A stretch of 64,000 nt of DNA, taken from the NCBI GenBank assembly GCA_018432235.1, contig JAHDLO010000010.1, positions 496,001-560,000 of the forward strand, given 5' to 3'. The position numbers and the translations under genes are program-made. How positions within the stretch are numbered: position 1 is the stretch's first letter; the number at the start of each line of letters is the position of its first letter. This document shows positions 36,170-44,962 of the stretch, piece after piece. The notes under the pieces are model-generated. The model was not told the DNA's origin, did not search any database, and saw only the letters and a list, made by a program, of their open reading frames with translations. The stretch comes from Clostridiaceae bacterium. GTDB lineage: Bacteria; Bacillota; Clostridia; Peptostreptococcales; Natronincolaceae.

Positions 36170-36589
36170 TTATTTAAGCTTAATGCCTTGCATAAGCTCA
36201 TTATCCTCTGTCTCTTCCTTTGCTTCAAAATAATTCATATTGAATTCAAATTGAAAGACTCCATCCTCTAGCTTGGATGAAGTCTCCGGTATTTTAATGC
36301 TTCTGTCTTCAATTTTCATGGTAAGCTGAAACAGCTCCTCCAGTCCTTCTATAACCTCCAAAGCCTCCGATATTCCGTTGGCTGTATTTGAAGGATAAAT
36401 ATATACTCTTACCGTTAGACTTCTTTCGTAATTGTAGAGCCTGTTATTTTTGATGATATTGTCCAGTTCGATGTATATTGAGGTTGCTTCGAGTGCTTCT
36501 GTTGGTTTTTGAGGCAGTAGCTGCAGCTGAGGAAGGCCAATGGTGATGACTTCCTCAATTGTTTGTTTGATTTTTTTTAGGGTGATCAT
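36170..36589 (-). CDS. Tail terminator-like protein (DUF6838), set A
   Basis: The 139-aa protein starts MITLKKIKQTIEEVITIGLPQLQLLPQKPTEA and precedes the sheath gene, the position and pattern of the phage tail terminator family (DUF6838). It would cap the top of tube and sheath. In a particle without a head this cap is the natural end. An unusual 119-bp gap with a hairpin precedes it. Confidence 0.75.
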   Translation of the reverse strand: MITLKKIKQTIEEVITIGLPQLQLLPQKPTEALEATSIYIELDNIIKNNRLYNYERSLTVRVYIYPSNTANGISEALEVIEGLEELFQLTMKIEDRSIKIPETSSKLEDGVFQFEFNMNYFEAKEETEDNELMQGIKLK

Positions 36590-36639
36590 TGGTTTTTCCC
36601 TCCGTTTTGGGGTTAGTTAAAGCTTGTTTTTGTGAGCTA

Positions 36640-36711
36640 GGTTTAATATTATAGATATAAAAATAACACCTTTTTTGGTGTTGTGTCGTAATAATTTCCT
36701 ATTGTGAATTA
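36640..36711. repeat. Fibre-cassette boundary repeat, copy 1
   Basis: On the leftward strand CACAATAGGAAATTATTACG and then ACACAACACC with a GGTGTT hairpin follow the stop codon at 36709. The same order of words, CACAATAGGAAATTTTTGCG and ACATAACACC, follows the stop at 38481. A degenerate copy lies at 26762-26813. Confidence 0.7.
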
Positions 36712-36867
36712 AATTCCTTCAGTATTGAGTAAAATGTAATCCTCAACCGGCTGCCGATAATCAGGGTTTGTAATATCGTCCAATCTGTAAACCTCTTGGG
36801 TTTTAGGGTTTATCCTGCCGTTCATAATCCTTTCTGCTGCAATTCTAACTACTACTTCGTTTACCAT
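36709..36867 (-). CDS. Small fibre-cassette protein, 52 aa
   Basis: MVNEVVVRIAAERIMNGR is followed by INPKTQEVYRLDDITNPDYR. This pattern (helix, NPKTG-like turn, DITN-x-x-YR) occurs in small proteins after fibre genes in clostridial phages; the function is unknown. Its ATG overlaps the stop of the gene before it. A repeated boundary sequence begins at its stop codon. Confidence 0.6.
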   Translation of the reverse strand: MVNEVVVRIAAERIMNGRINPKTQEVYRLDDITNPDYRQPVEDYILLNTEGI

Positions 36868-37160
36868 TATAAGATTCCTCCTTCCATAGCATCAGCCATA
36901 AGCAACAATTGATTTTCCAATTCTTCAATACGTTCCTGCTCTGGAGTTTTAGGCACTTCGATAACTTTAAATATCGGTTGATGCGGACTAACACTAACGT
37001 CTATGCCCACTAATCTTTTTATAGCCATTGTCCCAAAAGGTATTTCCACGTATGGTATACCTACAGGATATACATGAGGTAGTACATCTCCCTCTGCCTC
37101 TCCTGTTTGAGAAAACACTCTTCCCTCTAAGTCGTATATAACTAGGTTCCCTCTTTGCAT
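36867..37160 (-). CDS. Fibre-cassette protein, 97 aa (possible fibre accessory)
   Basis: The start at ATG 37160 (MQRGNLVIYDLEGRVFSQTGEAEGD) has AGGAGGG 6 nt upstream. The N-terminal half is beta-rich with an HVYPVGIPYVEIPFG motif; the end is a coiled coil (TPEQERIEELENQLLLMADAMEGG). Such proteins follow fibre genes and may be trimerisation or fibre-assembly factors. Function unknown. Confidence 0.55.
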   Translation of the reverse strand: MQRGNLVIYDLEGRVFSQTGEAEGDVLPHVYPVGIPYVEIPFGTMAIKRLVGIDVSVSPHQPIFKVIEVPKTPEQERIEELENQLLLMADAMEGGIL

Positions 37161-37170
37161 TTTATCCCTC

Positions 37171-38409
37171 CTATTCTTCTGCCCACCAAAAAACATCATT
37201 TCCTATATATACGCTGTAAATTGCCAAACTAAACCCTGTTGCATTTATATAATCACCTGAAGTGCCACCAATATTTATAGGTGCTAAACTAGGGTTTGCA
37301 TAGTAGTTCATAGCCACATTTTTATCATAAATAGAGTGATAACCAATATTTGATGTTCTTGCAACAATTATCCTACTGGGTTGAAAGGTTAAACCTGAAA
37401 TAGTTATTCTTTGACCTGTTGTTAATGACACTGTTCCACTTGCCCATTTTTTTTCAGGTTTTAATGTTCCAATAATATTAAATATATTTATTCCTTCTCT
37501 AATATTTGAAGGTGTCAAATCTGAATCACCTATAACTTTCCCAGTACCATTATGGTATCCATCTGCGATTACTTGGTCTGCGGTTGATGGAGTAATTGTA
37601 ACCGCTCCTCTATTAGGCATAGTACCAACAATATCACCTGCGTCTACTGAAGCTGTTTTACCAGAGAGAAGGTCAGACGCAATGGCATTTCCAGAACCAC
37701 CTTCACCCTGTAATATAAAATTTGTGCCGTCATACCTCAATGTGTAAACCCCATTTACGATTAACTTTTCAGCTGTTAAAGTATTTCCCTTGCTGTCCCT
37801 TATTGATTTGGCTCCTAAGCCGTTAATATTTAAAGTTGATGTTCCAGTATTAGCTGCATGAATTTTAACTGCTACACACACACCAGCTACATAAGCAGCA
37901 AGTGCAGGATTCAGCATTAGAGTATATGCATTAGCACTTCCTCCCGTTGTGCCATAACCGGGCTGTCTCACGTAATCCGCCAAATGCGAATCAAGCCTCT
38001 GCTTTGTCTCTAGAAAATCCTTCATTACAGTTCCCTGGTAAGCATTATCACTGGTATCTAGCCACAGACTTCCCACCTCTGCATCCTGAGGTGGTGCGTC
38101 CCCTTGATAAATGTGTCTGGTATTATTCTCAACATGTTCTGAGAAATCCTGAAGCTTATTGCCAATTCCGTGGGCAGAGTCGTCCTCTTTATGCTCCTCT
38201 AGTTCCTGCCTTGCAGCAAAATCTCCTTCATCTCGGGTTACTGCCTTTTCCTGCAGCTCCTCTATTGCTTTGTAGCTTCTGTTAAAAAGCCAGTTTAACC
38301 ACCCTGCTGGCGGTCTTTCCTGTGGTTGCCAGCCCTCCTCCTGTTTTGAGGCAGGGGGTTCTGTGCCGGGATTTTCCCATTTAGGGAGTTTTTCATCAAA
38401 ATTACCCAT
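37171..38409 (-). CDS. Tail fibre protein (cassette 1)
   Basis: The 412-aa protein begins MGNFDEKLPKWENPGTEPPASKQEEGWQPQERPPAGWLNWLFNRSY, the conserved baseplate-docking start of many clostridial fibres, with AGGAGG 8 nt upstream. The middle contains DAEVGSLWLDTSDN and a repeated beta-spiral region; the end (about 320-412) looks like a receptor-binding tip. It likely recognises the target surface. The first 100 residues are conserved in type and the tip is variable. Confidence 0.75.
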   Translation of the reverse strand: MGNFDEKLPKWENPGTEPPASKQEEGWQPQERPPAGWLNWLFNRSYKAIEELQEKAVTRDEGDFAARQELEEHKEDDSAHGIGNKLQDFSEHVENNTRHIYQGDAPPQDAEVGSLWLDTSDNAYQGTVMKDFLETKQRLDSHLADYVRQPGYGTTGGSANAYTLMLNPALAAYVAGVCVAVKIHAANTGTSTLNINGLGAKSIRDSKGNTLTAEKLIVNGVYTLRYDGTNFILQGEGGSGNAIASDLLSGKTASVDAGDIVGTMPNRGAVTITPSTADQVIADGYHNGTGKVIGDSDLTPSNIREGINIFNIIGTLKPEKKWASGTVSLTTGQRITISGLTFQPSRIIVARTSNIGYHSIYDKNVAMNYYANPSLAPINIGGTSGDYINATGFSLAIYSVYIGNDVFWWAEE

Positions 38410-38439
38410 AGCTTGCACCTCCTAATATTTCTTGATTAA

Positions 38440-38486
38440 ATAAGAAAAACACCTGTATGGTGTTATGTCGCAAAAATTTCCTATTG
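38440..38486. repeat. Fibre-cassette boundary repeat, copy 2
   Basis: Leftward, CACAATAGGAAATTTTTGCG is followed by ACATAACACC and the hairpin partner GGTGTT. It matches copy 1 at 36.66 kb with few differences. It spans the stop codon at 38481. Confidence 0.7.
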
Positions 38487-38630
38487 TGTATTAAGTAAAG
38501 CTGTTAATTCAGTATACTCTGCTTCTGTAATCCTATTGTTCAGCAGAAACACATCTAGTTTCTGTCTCATATCTTCTTTGCTGCTGTATGTCTTATTTTC
38601 AATAACCTTCTTACACATTGTATAAGTCAT
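38481..38630 (-). CDS. Small fibre-cassette protein, 49 aa
   Basis: MTYTMCKKVIENKTYSSKED is followed by a helical stretch with LLNNRITEAEYTELTALL. The C-terminal motif (L-x-N-x-RITEAEYxEL) is common in small phage proteins encoded after fibre genes. AGGAGG-like ATAGGAGGAATATT precedes the ATG. Function unknown. Confidence 0.6.
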   Translation of the reverse strand: MTYTMCKKVIENKTYSSKEDMRQKLDVFLLNNRITEAEYTELTALLNTQ

Positions 38631-38640
38631 AATATTCCTC

Positions 38641-38982
38641 CTATAATCCCAGTTCTATTAATGAGAGCCTAAAATCTAAATCTATCAAATAATCCTCCAC
38701 TGTAGGCAGTGGCGGTTCAGACACAGGTTGTGGTGGTATCTCAACAATCTCATAGCGTACTACAACTTCATCTCCCTGTATGTCATAGCCATCGTGTTGT
38801 AAATAATGTGTGTCATGGTCATACTCAGGAGGCTCATCCAACAAAGGCAGCCAACCCTCTTGAAGTAGTGTTTCGTGGTCAAGTAGATTGTAACCGCTTA
38901 CGCTGCAGCCGTCTTTCAGGTAGCCTGTCTGCGGCAAACCTACTTTCGTTACTTGGTTGTTTTCTACTAATGCATAGTTCAA
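38641..38982 (-). CDS. Putative tail-fibre assembly/accessory protein, 113 aa
   Basis: The protein (MNYALVENNQVTKVGLPQTGYLKDGCSVSGYN...) ends VEDYLIDLDFRLSLIELGL. N-terminal NYALVEN-type starts and such C-terminal ends are frequent in small proteins paired with fibre genes. It may act as fibre chaperone. Start 11 nt after the fibre gene stop. Confidence 0.55.
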   Translation of the reverse strand: MNYALVENNQVTKVGLPQTGYLKDGCSVSGYNLLDHETLLQEGWLPLLDEPPEYDHDTHYLQHDGYDIQGDEVVVRYEIVEIPPQPVSEPPLPTVEDYLIDLDFRLSLIELGL

Positions 38983-38993
38983 TTTTATCCCTC

Positions 38994-40034
38994 CTATACC
39001 CTTAAAGTTAATAATTGACCACCAATAAAGTTTACTTGACCTATATAATCCCCTATATTGCTATTAAATGCATGATATCCAGTGCCATCCTGCTTAGGAA
39101 AAACTATAAAATTTGAATTTACAGGAACAGAGCGATGTATCGCAACCGAATTTCTAGCTATTTCAACAGTTTTATTATATACCTGTGCAGTCGTATCAAC
39201 ACTCCCCTTAATCAGTCTAGATGGTGTCGCAGGATAACTATCTGCACCTAGCAGGTAAAATGACCCTTCCCTATCGAAGGTAATATTACTTGCAAATGAA
39301 ACATTACTTGTTCCCAATAGAATACCGCTAAGGGTGATAAGATTATTAGAGGAATTTATTGTACCTACCCGATAATCCCTAAAAGTTGGATGGGGAATAC
39401 AAAACTTGTTATCGGATATAAGTGTGGGTTTACTATAAGTACTTGAGGGAATCGCAGTATTAACCCATGCACCCCCCACTCCAAAATTCTTATGTATGGG
39501 TCTTACAAAGTAATTTGAATAACTCTCATCAGGGTAATCCCACATAGCCTCAATAAATAATAACAAATGTTCCTTAGTTGGTAGGATATTCATTAAAAAC
39601 CTAGCATGCCCATAGGAGTCATGCCACATTGAGAACGGAGTACTATTTACAGTAATTCCTTCTAGGCTGACCTTTTCTATGATGGGATTAGTGAAATTTC
39701 CTGTAAGCAAATATAGACAATCATCCAAGTAATCATAGACAACCGCATTGTACAACGCAACTATATTATTTTTAAGTAGTTGTATTCCAAAGGATTTAGA
39801 TATCTTATACAAATTAGTGCCTACTTGTACGTAGGCATTACCCCACTTGTCCATAAATGAGCTATATATATTATGATTAATAACTGGAAGGTCAGGAGAC
39901 ATATCAAACTCCAGTGGGTTTGTAGGGTTTATTTTAACTAATCTGATATATGCAGTAGCAGCGAAAAACACAAACCCAATATACTCCATATTCCCAGTAT
40001 TTACAACACTCATTCTCATTCTGTCAGCTAACAT
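38994..40034 (-). CDS. Distal fibre / receptor-binding protein candidate (cassette 2)
   Basis: The 346-aa beta-rich protein (MLADRMRMSVVNTGNMEYIGFVFFAATAYIRLVKINP) has recurring short blocks (for example MDKWGNAYVQVGTNLYKI and FDREGSFYLLGADSYP) like blades of a beta-propeller. It has no clear family match. Its start overlaps the stop of the adjacent fibre gene, so the two are translated together. GAGGTG precedes the ATG. A receptor-binding role is inferred from position only. Confidence 0.55.
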   Translation of the reverse strand: MLADRMRMSVVNTGNMEYIGFVFFAATAYIRLVKINPTNPLEFDMSPDLPVINHNIYSSFMDKWGNAYVQVGTNLYKISKSFGIQLLKNNIVALYNAVVYDYLDDCLYLLTGNFTNPIIEKVSLEGITVNSTPFSMWHDSYGHARFLMNILPTKEHLLLFIEAMWDYPDESYSNYFVRPIHKNFGVGGAWVNTAIPSSTYSKPTLISDNKFCIPHPTFRDYRVGTINSSNNLITLSGILLGTSNVSFASNITFDREGSFYLLGADSYPATPSRLIKGSVDTTAQVYNKTVEIARNSVAIHRSVPVNSNFIVFPKQDGTGYHAFNSNIGDYIGQVNFIGGQLLTLRV

Positions 40035-40561
40035 TATATAGTCACCTCACTCACTGCTTGTGAACCTATCCAGTTAGCCCCACCATCAAATGTAAAAAAC
40101 GTATAGACTGCTGTCTTGTTAGCCGTGGGAGCATTTGGTATTGCACCCCCAGCCCATTTAACAGATGCAGGGAATGTAATAGATGCTACCGTTGCTGGTT
40201 GAGTAACTATTAGAGTAAATGAGTGTAATTGACCACTTGGTGCAGCTCCTGACATTTGGTAGGAAGTATTTCCACTTAATGTATGACGGAAAGCATTTGC
40301 GAATGATAAGGCAATATACTTTGTCCCTGAAATACTCGTTTCAGTCACGCAGCTTTCTGAATAATCCCTAAGTCTCGGTTGTATCACTAAATATCTACCA
40401 TGTTCCACTGTGCCAGTGAATGTACCTCCTGATATTGGCATTATCCCCCCATGCGCTTGCATAGTTTCCGCCAAATGCGAATCAACCCTCTCCACAATAT
40501 CACTACCAACCATCTGAACAAATTCAAAACCCTCAGCACTTTTTCGTTTTAATGTTGCCAT
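40034..40561 (-). CDS. Tail fibre adaptor protein (cassette 2)
   Basis: With ATG 40561 (AGGAGG upstream) the 175-aa protein starts MATLKRKSAEGFEFVQMVGSDIVERVDSHLAETMQAHGG, a typical fibre N terminus. A beta-rich domain follows (SFANAFRHTLSGNTSYQM and TLIVTQPATVASITFPASVKWAGG). The longer frame upstream is not used. It is the first fibre gene after the set B wedge genes. Confidence 0.7.
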   Translation of the reverse strand: MATLKRKSAEGFEFVQMVGSDIVERVDSHLAETMQAHGGIMPISGGTFTGTVEHGRYLVIQPRLRDYSESCVTETSISGTKYIALSFANAFRHTLSGNTSYQMSGAAPSGQLHSFTLIVTQPATVASITFPASVKWAGGAIPNAPTANKTAVYTFFTFDGGANWIGSQAVSEVTI

Positions 40562-40582
40562 AATAAACCTCCTATCTACATA

Positions 40583-40610
40583 CAAAAAGACCCCTATCTC
40601 TAGGAGTCTC
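40583..40610 (-). terminator. Hairpin with T-run before the fibre genes
   Basis: Leftward GAGACTCC and AGGGGTCTT pair imperfectly and are followed by TTT. It lies between the wedge and fibre genes and may weaken readthrough into the fibre cassettes. The 40562-40705 gap holds no gene. Confidence 0.45.
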
Positions 40611-40705
40611 ATTTAATCTAAAATTTTTCATGACCTATAGTTTAATTCTAACTTTACTCACCTAAAAGCCTCATCATTTTAGAATGCTTTTCATTGCTTA
40701 TTATT

Positions 40706-41338
40706 CTATATCGGCAAATCCAAATCATTCCCCGGTGAATATACTGCCCCTAGAGTTCCCCCTATAGTCTGCTCCAGATCGGCAAGACCTGTGGCAGCAT
40801 CAAGCTCTAGAGCATCATTTGAAGCTGAGAACTGAAAGGTCCCTTGAAACAGCACCTTTGCCCTTACCCCTGCGGCTACTATCAGGTTTACCAGCCTTCC
40901 GAACTGGTTGATTGAGAAGCCTATGCTGTTTAGCAGCTCTGTTGGAAAGCTGATGAACACACTGGCGGCCTCTGGTTCGTTGGGGTCATTGTAAAGCTCC
41001 TGTACCTTAATTTCCTCAGCTGAGGTGTTTAAGGTAACCGACAGAATTCTTATGAGGGTATTGATATCTCCGGTGGATAAATTTCTTGCAACACTGGACT
41101 TTATAAGGATGCGATACACCTCGTCTGCTGCTGCCCCTCTGGGCTGCTGTAAATTTACCCCTATCCTATCCAGTACCTTGCCTACCGCTTGATCGATATC
41201 TCTGTAGGCCTCTGCTTTATTTAAGGTCTTCTTTATTTCCTCCAGCTCCCCTGCCACTATGCTAAAGAGCTTTCCGATATTGCTGCCGGGGTCTTTTTTA
41301 TAGTTATCCGTCAGCCTATCCAGCATTGAGCTAAGCAC
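40706..41338 (-). CDS. gpI-like baseplate/fibre-docking protein, set B
   Basis: The 210-aa protein (MLSSMLDRLTDNYKKDPGSNIGKLFSIVAGELEEIKKTLNKAEAYRDIDQAVGKVLDRIGVNLQQPRG) follows the gpJ gene, overlapping it by 8 nt. This is the position and general pattern of gpI/YmfQ-like proteins linking wedge to fibre. It is not closely similar to the set A YmfQ. Confidence 0.7.
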   Translation of the reverse strand: MLSSMLDRLTDNYKKDPGSNIGKLFSIVAGELEEIKKTLNKAEAYRDIDQAVGKVLDRIGVNLQQPRGAAADEVYRILIKSSVARNLSTGDINTLIRILSVTLNTSAEEIKVQELYNDPNEPEAASVFISFPTELLNSIGFSINQFGRLVNLIVAAGVRAKVLFQGTFQFSASNDALELDAATGLADLEQTIGGTLGAVYSPGNDLDLPI

Positions 41339-42518
41339 TGGTTACCACCACCTTAGTATGGTCTGTTTCTGCTACCTTTGCCATAGCTACTGCAATATTC
41401 CCTGTGATATATTCAATACCATCGGTGGATACCTGAAGTGCTATATCGCTTATGCCCGGGACGCCGAAGGCTGAATTGATTAGTCTGGTAAACACCAGCT
41501 CCTGCCCCATTCCCAGTCCGGAGTATATATTTCCGTCAGCATCAGTACCGCCGATATGCTTAATCAGCTCTGTCCTAACCCTTTCGTCCCCATCCAAGGG
41601 ATATTGAGGATTTTTAGTAATGCTTACGTTACAATAGATGGGCACCATCTCGGCAAAGGTGAATTTTACTGTATGCGGATTGCCTGCTATATCCTCTACT
41701 GAAACGGATTGGGTCCCCACAGTTTCTATTCCTGCTGCCTTTGTTGAGAGAATAGCCTCGCCGATATCCTTAGGGCTTCCCCCCAGCACGTAGCATTCTA
41801 TGCTTTTAGGCGGTCTGCCCTCCGCATCCTCCGTATTGCTGCTATTCTCCAGCACCAGAGCTGCCCTTACCCCTGTCAGCTCCAGTAGGCTGGCCCTTAT
41901 ACTGGCCAGGGTACTGGCTCCACCTTTAGCTACTGATTTTATATATCTTTCTCTGAACTCTGCATCGGTTTCGATACTTGTACCCTCTGAAAGGGCTGCT
42001 GGATTGGTGACAGAATCCACCCCCGCCATCGGATTTGTGATTTCTATAATTGTGTTGGCAGGCACATTGCCTTCAACGCCCGGCATTATGGCCTCTATGG
42101 GCAGCTGCAGCTCTCCCGCCTCGTTTATGACACCAGTCTCTGTGGTTTTAAACTTTATTTCATCCTTAGTCTCTACAATAAAATCCTTCTGCACCAAAGT
42201 ACCGCTGTCTCCAAGGATTAATATTTCCCCTTTAGCCGATGTCCACAGCCTTCTCTCTATGCCGATGTACTTGCCCAAATAGTCCAGCTGTATCCCTTCG
42301 GCTGTATCTACATAGCCGCTGTAATAGACCTTTTCTGTAGTCTCCCACAGCAGCGCAAGGCTCCAGGCAATCACCCTGAAAAATATCCCCAGTGGGCTTC
42401 TTGGGCTTAAATTGACATCCTCCCCAAACAGGCCTTTGGCTCTGTTGTTCATGCTTTCTATAAGGTCGTTGTATCTCTTCCGCTTAAAGCCCTGTCTGCC
42501 TAATCCAAAGCTATCCAA
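41331..42518 (-). CDS. Baseplate J-like wedge protein, set B
   Basis: The 395-aa gpJ homologue has VNLSPRSPLGIFFRVIAWSLALLWE, QLDYLGKYIGIERR, GVEGNVPANTIIEITNPMAG and GLGMGQELVFTRLINSAFGVPGI. A TTG start at 42518 is proposed because AGGAGGTG lies 7 nt upstream, inside the end of the gp25-like gene; the frame is open 24 nt further to an ATG with no ribosome site. It is unlike the set A XkdT in detail, which shows an independent origin. Confidence 0.88.
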   Translation of the reverse strand: MDSFGLGRQGFKRKRYNDLIESMNNRAKGLFGEDVNLSPRSPLGIFFRVIAWSLALLWETTEKVYYSGYVDTAEGIQLDYLGKYIGIERRLWTSAKGEILILGDSGTLVQKDFIVETKDEIKFKTTETGVINEAGELQLPIEAIMPGVEGNVPANTIIEITNPMAGVDSVTNPAALSEGTSIETDAEFRERYIKSVAKGGASTLASIRASLLELTGVRAALVLENSSNTEDAEGRPPKSIECYVLGGSPKDIGEAILSTKAAGIETVGTQSVSVEDIAGNPHTVKFTFAEMVPIYCNVSITKNPQYPLDGDERVRTELIKHIGGTDADGNIYSGLGMGQELVFTRLINSAFGVPGISDIALQVSTDGIEYITGNIAVAMAKVAETDHTKVVVTSA

Positions 42519-42873
42519 TATCCAGCACCTCCTCCACCTCAACTGTCTCTCCGCTCTTCATCAGGGCAGTAAAGCTTAGCTGAAGCTTCCTTTCCCTTCT
42601 ATCAAAGCTCATGTTAAATTCCTTCAGCTCCTCAAATCTTGGGTCCTGACTTAGTGCTCTGATTATCTCCAGCCTTTTTCGGTCATCCTCCGCCAGCTTA
42701 TCTCTGATCAGCGCTATGTCCAGCCCATGCTCCATATTGAGAAACCATTCTCCTATATTTGTTGACAGAACCCGCTCTATGCTTTGGGCGGTTTCATCCC
42801 GACCCTCCACCATTTGCAGATCATTCTGTCCGTCAAATATTAAATCATCATTTTGAATCTTTAAAGTCCTCAT
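42511..42873 (-). CDS. gp25-like baseplate wedge protein, set B
   Basis: The 120-aa protein (LKIQNDDLIFDGQNDLQMVEGRDETAQSIERVLSTNIGEWFLNMEHGLD) matches the gp25/DUF2634-like wedge protein that nucleates the sheath. ATG 42873 is chosen since GAGGTG lies 6 nt upstream. It overlaps gpJ by 8 nt. Confidence 0.85.
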   Translation of the reverse strand: MRTLKIQNDDLIFDGQNDLQMVEGRDETAQSIERVLSTNIGEWFLNMEHGLDIALIRDKLAEDDRKRLEIIRALSQDPRFEELKEFNMSFDRRERKLQLSFTALMKSGETVEVEEVLDIG

Positions 42874-42878
42874 TTTTA

Positions 42879-43259
42879 TCACCTCAAGTGACCTATTATT
42901 ATCGCATCCTTTAGATCATGCTTCCTGCTGTATTTGGGGTCTGCAATTTTCCCCGATATGACATTATCCAACGCCCTTTCTGCAAAGGACACCACCACGA
43001 TGTCCCCCTTTTCATAAAAGACCTGCTCCAGTCTTACCACCCCATTGTCATCCTTGTACTTTCTACGAAGCACCGGCACTGCCATTATAGGGGTATACTC
43101 CTGCGGTGGTGTATCTATATATTTCCTCATATATAATGGCAGGACATCGGCAGTTCCTTTCTCCTCATTAAAGCTCAATACCCTGCAGGGCATACAGGTA
43201 TGGATTTCCGCAATCCGCTCCTCCAATAGGGCATTCATAAATTTAAGAAGGCTGCTCAT
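42879..43259 (-). CDS. Gp138-family membrane-puncturing spike protein, set B
   Basis: The 126-aa protein begins with a helix and then an OB-fold (MPCRVLSFNEEKGTADVLPLYM, VVSFAERALDNV), the pattern of the Gp138 spike N-terminal domain. It forms the tip below the hub that pierces the cell envelope. It overlaps the hub gene by 4 nt. Confidence 0.82.
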   Translation of the reverse strand: MSSLLKFMNALLEERIAEIHTCMPCRVLSFNEEKGTADVLPLYMRKYIDTPPQEYTPIMAVPVLRRKYKDDNGVVRLEQVFYEKGDIVVVSFAERALDNVISGKIADPKYSRKHDLKDAIIIGHLR

Positions 43260-44038
43260 AGGGGCATCACCTCACATTCTGTAATAAAGCTGCCCTTGTG
43301 GCTGCCCTTTTTAACCTTGAAATTACCTGTCAGACCTCTGCTTTCGATTCTGATTAGGCTATCGACATTAATCCTATGATTTAAAAGCATTTGCACCTTG
43401 TGGCCCTCCGCATTCTCTTTACTCAATTTCTCGGGACTACCTATCAGGCCTGTGTCGCTGTTCAGTAGAAAGCCCGTCTCTGTACCCTTCTTTTCAGGCC
43501 GAATGAATATGACGCCATTTTTGACATAGAATCTGCTGCCGGTATCATTTGCTATTTTCTTTATATTATTTTGCAGCTGACCACTGAGGTTCAAGCCATT
43601 GGTATAGGTGATATCCTCTGTCAGCTGGATTTCCCCTATTTGTAATCCGAAGCTGCCCAAAAGCTCCGCCAGCACCTGAGAAGCCTTTATATTGCTTCTG
43701 TAGGTCTTATTGATCACCGTTTTAAACCAATCCTGCGAGCCGTCCACCACCATAAGCTTAAGCACCTTATCCAGACTATCGTGGATGGTCTCCAGCTCCT
43801 TTACTTCACCTATCAGAAGGCTTCCGATATCCCCGGCATAGCCTGCGTTCAATATTACCTTGGATTTTGTATTGATGCCATTAAGAGTTGCGCTGCTAAG
43901 ATTATATATTTCCACCTTGCTGACATTAGGCTCTGAATCATCATCAAAGCTGATATCAAAATTGATTTCAAAGTCCTTGTTTGTATACTTCTGCCTGTCA
44001 ATGATAAGCTCGATATTTCTTCCGAATAAATTAGTCAT
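43256..44038 (-). CDS. Baseplate hub protein (gp27/gpD-like), set B
   Basis: The 260-aa protein (MTNLFGRNIELIIDRQKYTNKDFEINFDISFDDDSEPNVSKVEIYNLS, VVDGSQDWFKTVINKTY) has the two beta-barrel pattern of the hub family next to plug and Gp138 genes. The second of two close ATGs is taken as start because AGGAG is better spaced. It overlaps the plug gene. Confidence 0.78.
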   Translation of the reverse strand: MTNLFGRNIELIIDRQKYTNKDFEINFDISFDDDSEPNVSKVEIYNLSSATLNGINTKSKVILNAGYAGDIGSLLIGEVKELETIHDSLDKVLKLMVVDGSQDWFKTVINKTYRSNIKASQVLAELLGSFGLQIGEIQLTEDITYTNGLNLSGQLQNNIKKIANDTGSRFYVKNGVIFIRPEKKGTETGFLLNSDTGLIGSPEKLSKENAEGHKVQMLLNHRINVDSLIRIESRGLTGNFKVKKGSHKGSFITECEVMPL

Positions 44039-44354
44039 TCTCCTCATCTCCTATGACATACAGCAATACCCTTTCTCCTAGATTTTCATAGGTTACTCTG
44101 GTTTCCTTTCCGGTTAAATCCAGGGGCACTATAACCACCGGAGGGGTTGGCAAATGGGGAAGGCTGCTAAATAGGGGCTTGCCGTAAACCAGCTTTTCTC
44201 CATTGACCACCAGCCTGCCTAGATAATATAAATCCACTGTGAAATAGTCGTGCTGGGTATTGTAGTGAAGCTCAAAGCTAAAGGTATAGCCCCCCAGTTG
44301 CATATCGAAGCTGTAGGGTATTTTGTCCTTTTCTATTTTTATGGATTTTATCAT
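44031..44354 (-). CDS. Baseplate plug family protein, set B
   Basis: The 107-aa protein (IPYSFDMQLGGYTFSFELHYNTQHDYFTVDLYYLGRLVVNGEKLVYGKPLF) fits the phage baseplate plug family (Pam3 gp18-like). It would close the tube end within the hub. It overlaps both neighbours by 4-8 nt. Confidence 0.8.
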   Translation of the reverse strand: MIKSIKIEKDKIPYSFDMQLGGYTFSFELHYNTQHDYFTVDLYYLGRLVVNGEKLVYGKPLFSSLPHLPTPPVVIVPLDLTGKETRVTYENLGERVLLYVIGDEEND

Positions 44355-44911
44355 TCCATCATAGGCCTCCTCTCCTCTTGATTGCCTAGTTCAATCAATT
44401 CCTTTTTCTTTTGCTCCTTTTTTAAGTATTCATAATATTGATCCATGCTATCATATTGAGGTGGCTCCTGATATGGATATTGAAAGCCGTTATTTTTTGT
44501 TGCTGCTTTTAGAGGTGGTGGTGCTTTAACCGGATTCGGAAGCTCTATCTCCATCTGTTGACCCTTTGCTATCCTTACATGCTTCAGGCTTATGTCAAAG
44601 GTGAAACCATTTCTAATGCTGTTGTCATGAGTGGTGGACAGCTTCTCTATGACAAGGTTATCTACAACATTCCGCCCTATATATCTTAAAACAGTTCCAT
44701 CATTACGATATTTCCTCAGTCTGGCAATTGCCTCCGCTGCATTTTCTCCTGTTACTACGCCTGATATTGAGAAGCTGATGGGGTTTTGACGAACATGGTC
44801 TGCTATGTCCGTTCCCAGCTCCACAGAATTTGAGGTTATTTCATTTGAATACTCCGGATTTTCACTTTCCACTACCGAAAGCGCCACATCTCCCAGCATT
44901 GCTCTTTTCAT
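44351..44911 (-). CDS. Dit-like baseplate protein, set B
   Basis: The 186-aa protein (MKRAMLGDVALSVVESENPEYSNEITSNSVELGTDIADHVRQNPISFSISGVVTGENAAEAIARLRKYRNDGTVLRYIG) has the N-terminal Dit-like tail fold; the C-terminal third is Pro- and Lys/Glu-rich (YPYQEPPQYDSMDQYYEYLKKEQKKKE). It lies between the tape-measure and plug genes, as in Pam3-like tails. Confidence 0.72.
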   Translation of the reverse strand: MKRAMLGDVALSVVESENPEYSNEITSNSVELGTDIADHVRQNPISFSISGVVTGENAAEAIARLRKYRNDGTVLRYIGRNVVDNLVIEKLSTTHDNSIRNGFTFDISLKHVRIAKGQQMEIELPNPVKAPPPLKAATKNNGFQYPYQEPPQYDSMDQYYEYLKKEQKKKELIELGNQEERRPMME

Positions 44912-44933
44912 GCTATCACCGCCTTAATGAAAA

Positions 44934-44953
44934 CAGCACCCACAGAAGGGTGC
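44934..44953. repeat. Short hairpin between tape measure and Dit-like gene
   Basis: GCACCC and GGGTGC pair over 6 nt in a 51-bp intergenic gap, one of several hairpins between tail genes. Confidence 0.5.
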
Positions 44954-44962
44954 CGTTGTCCT

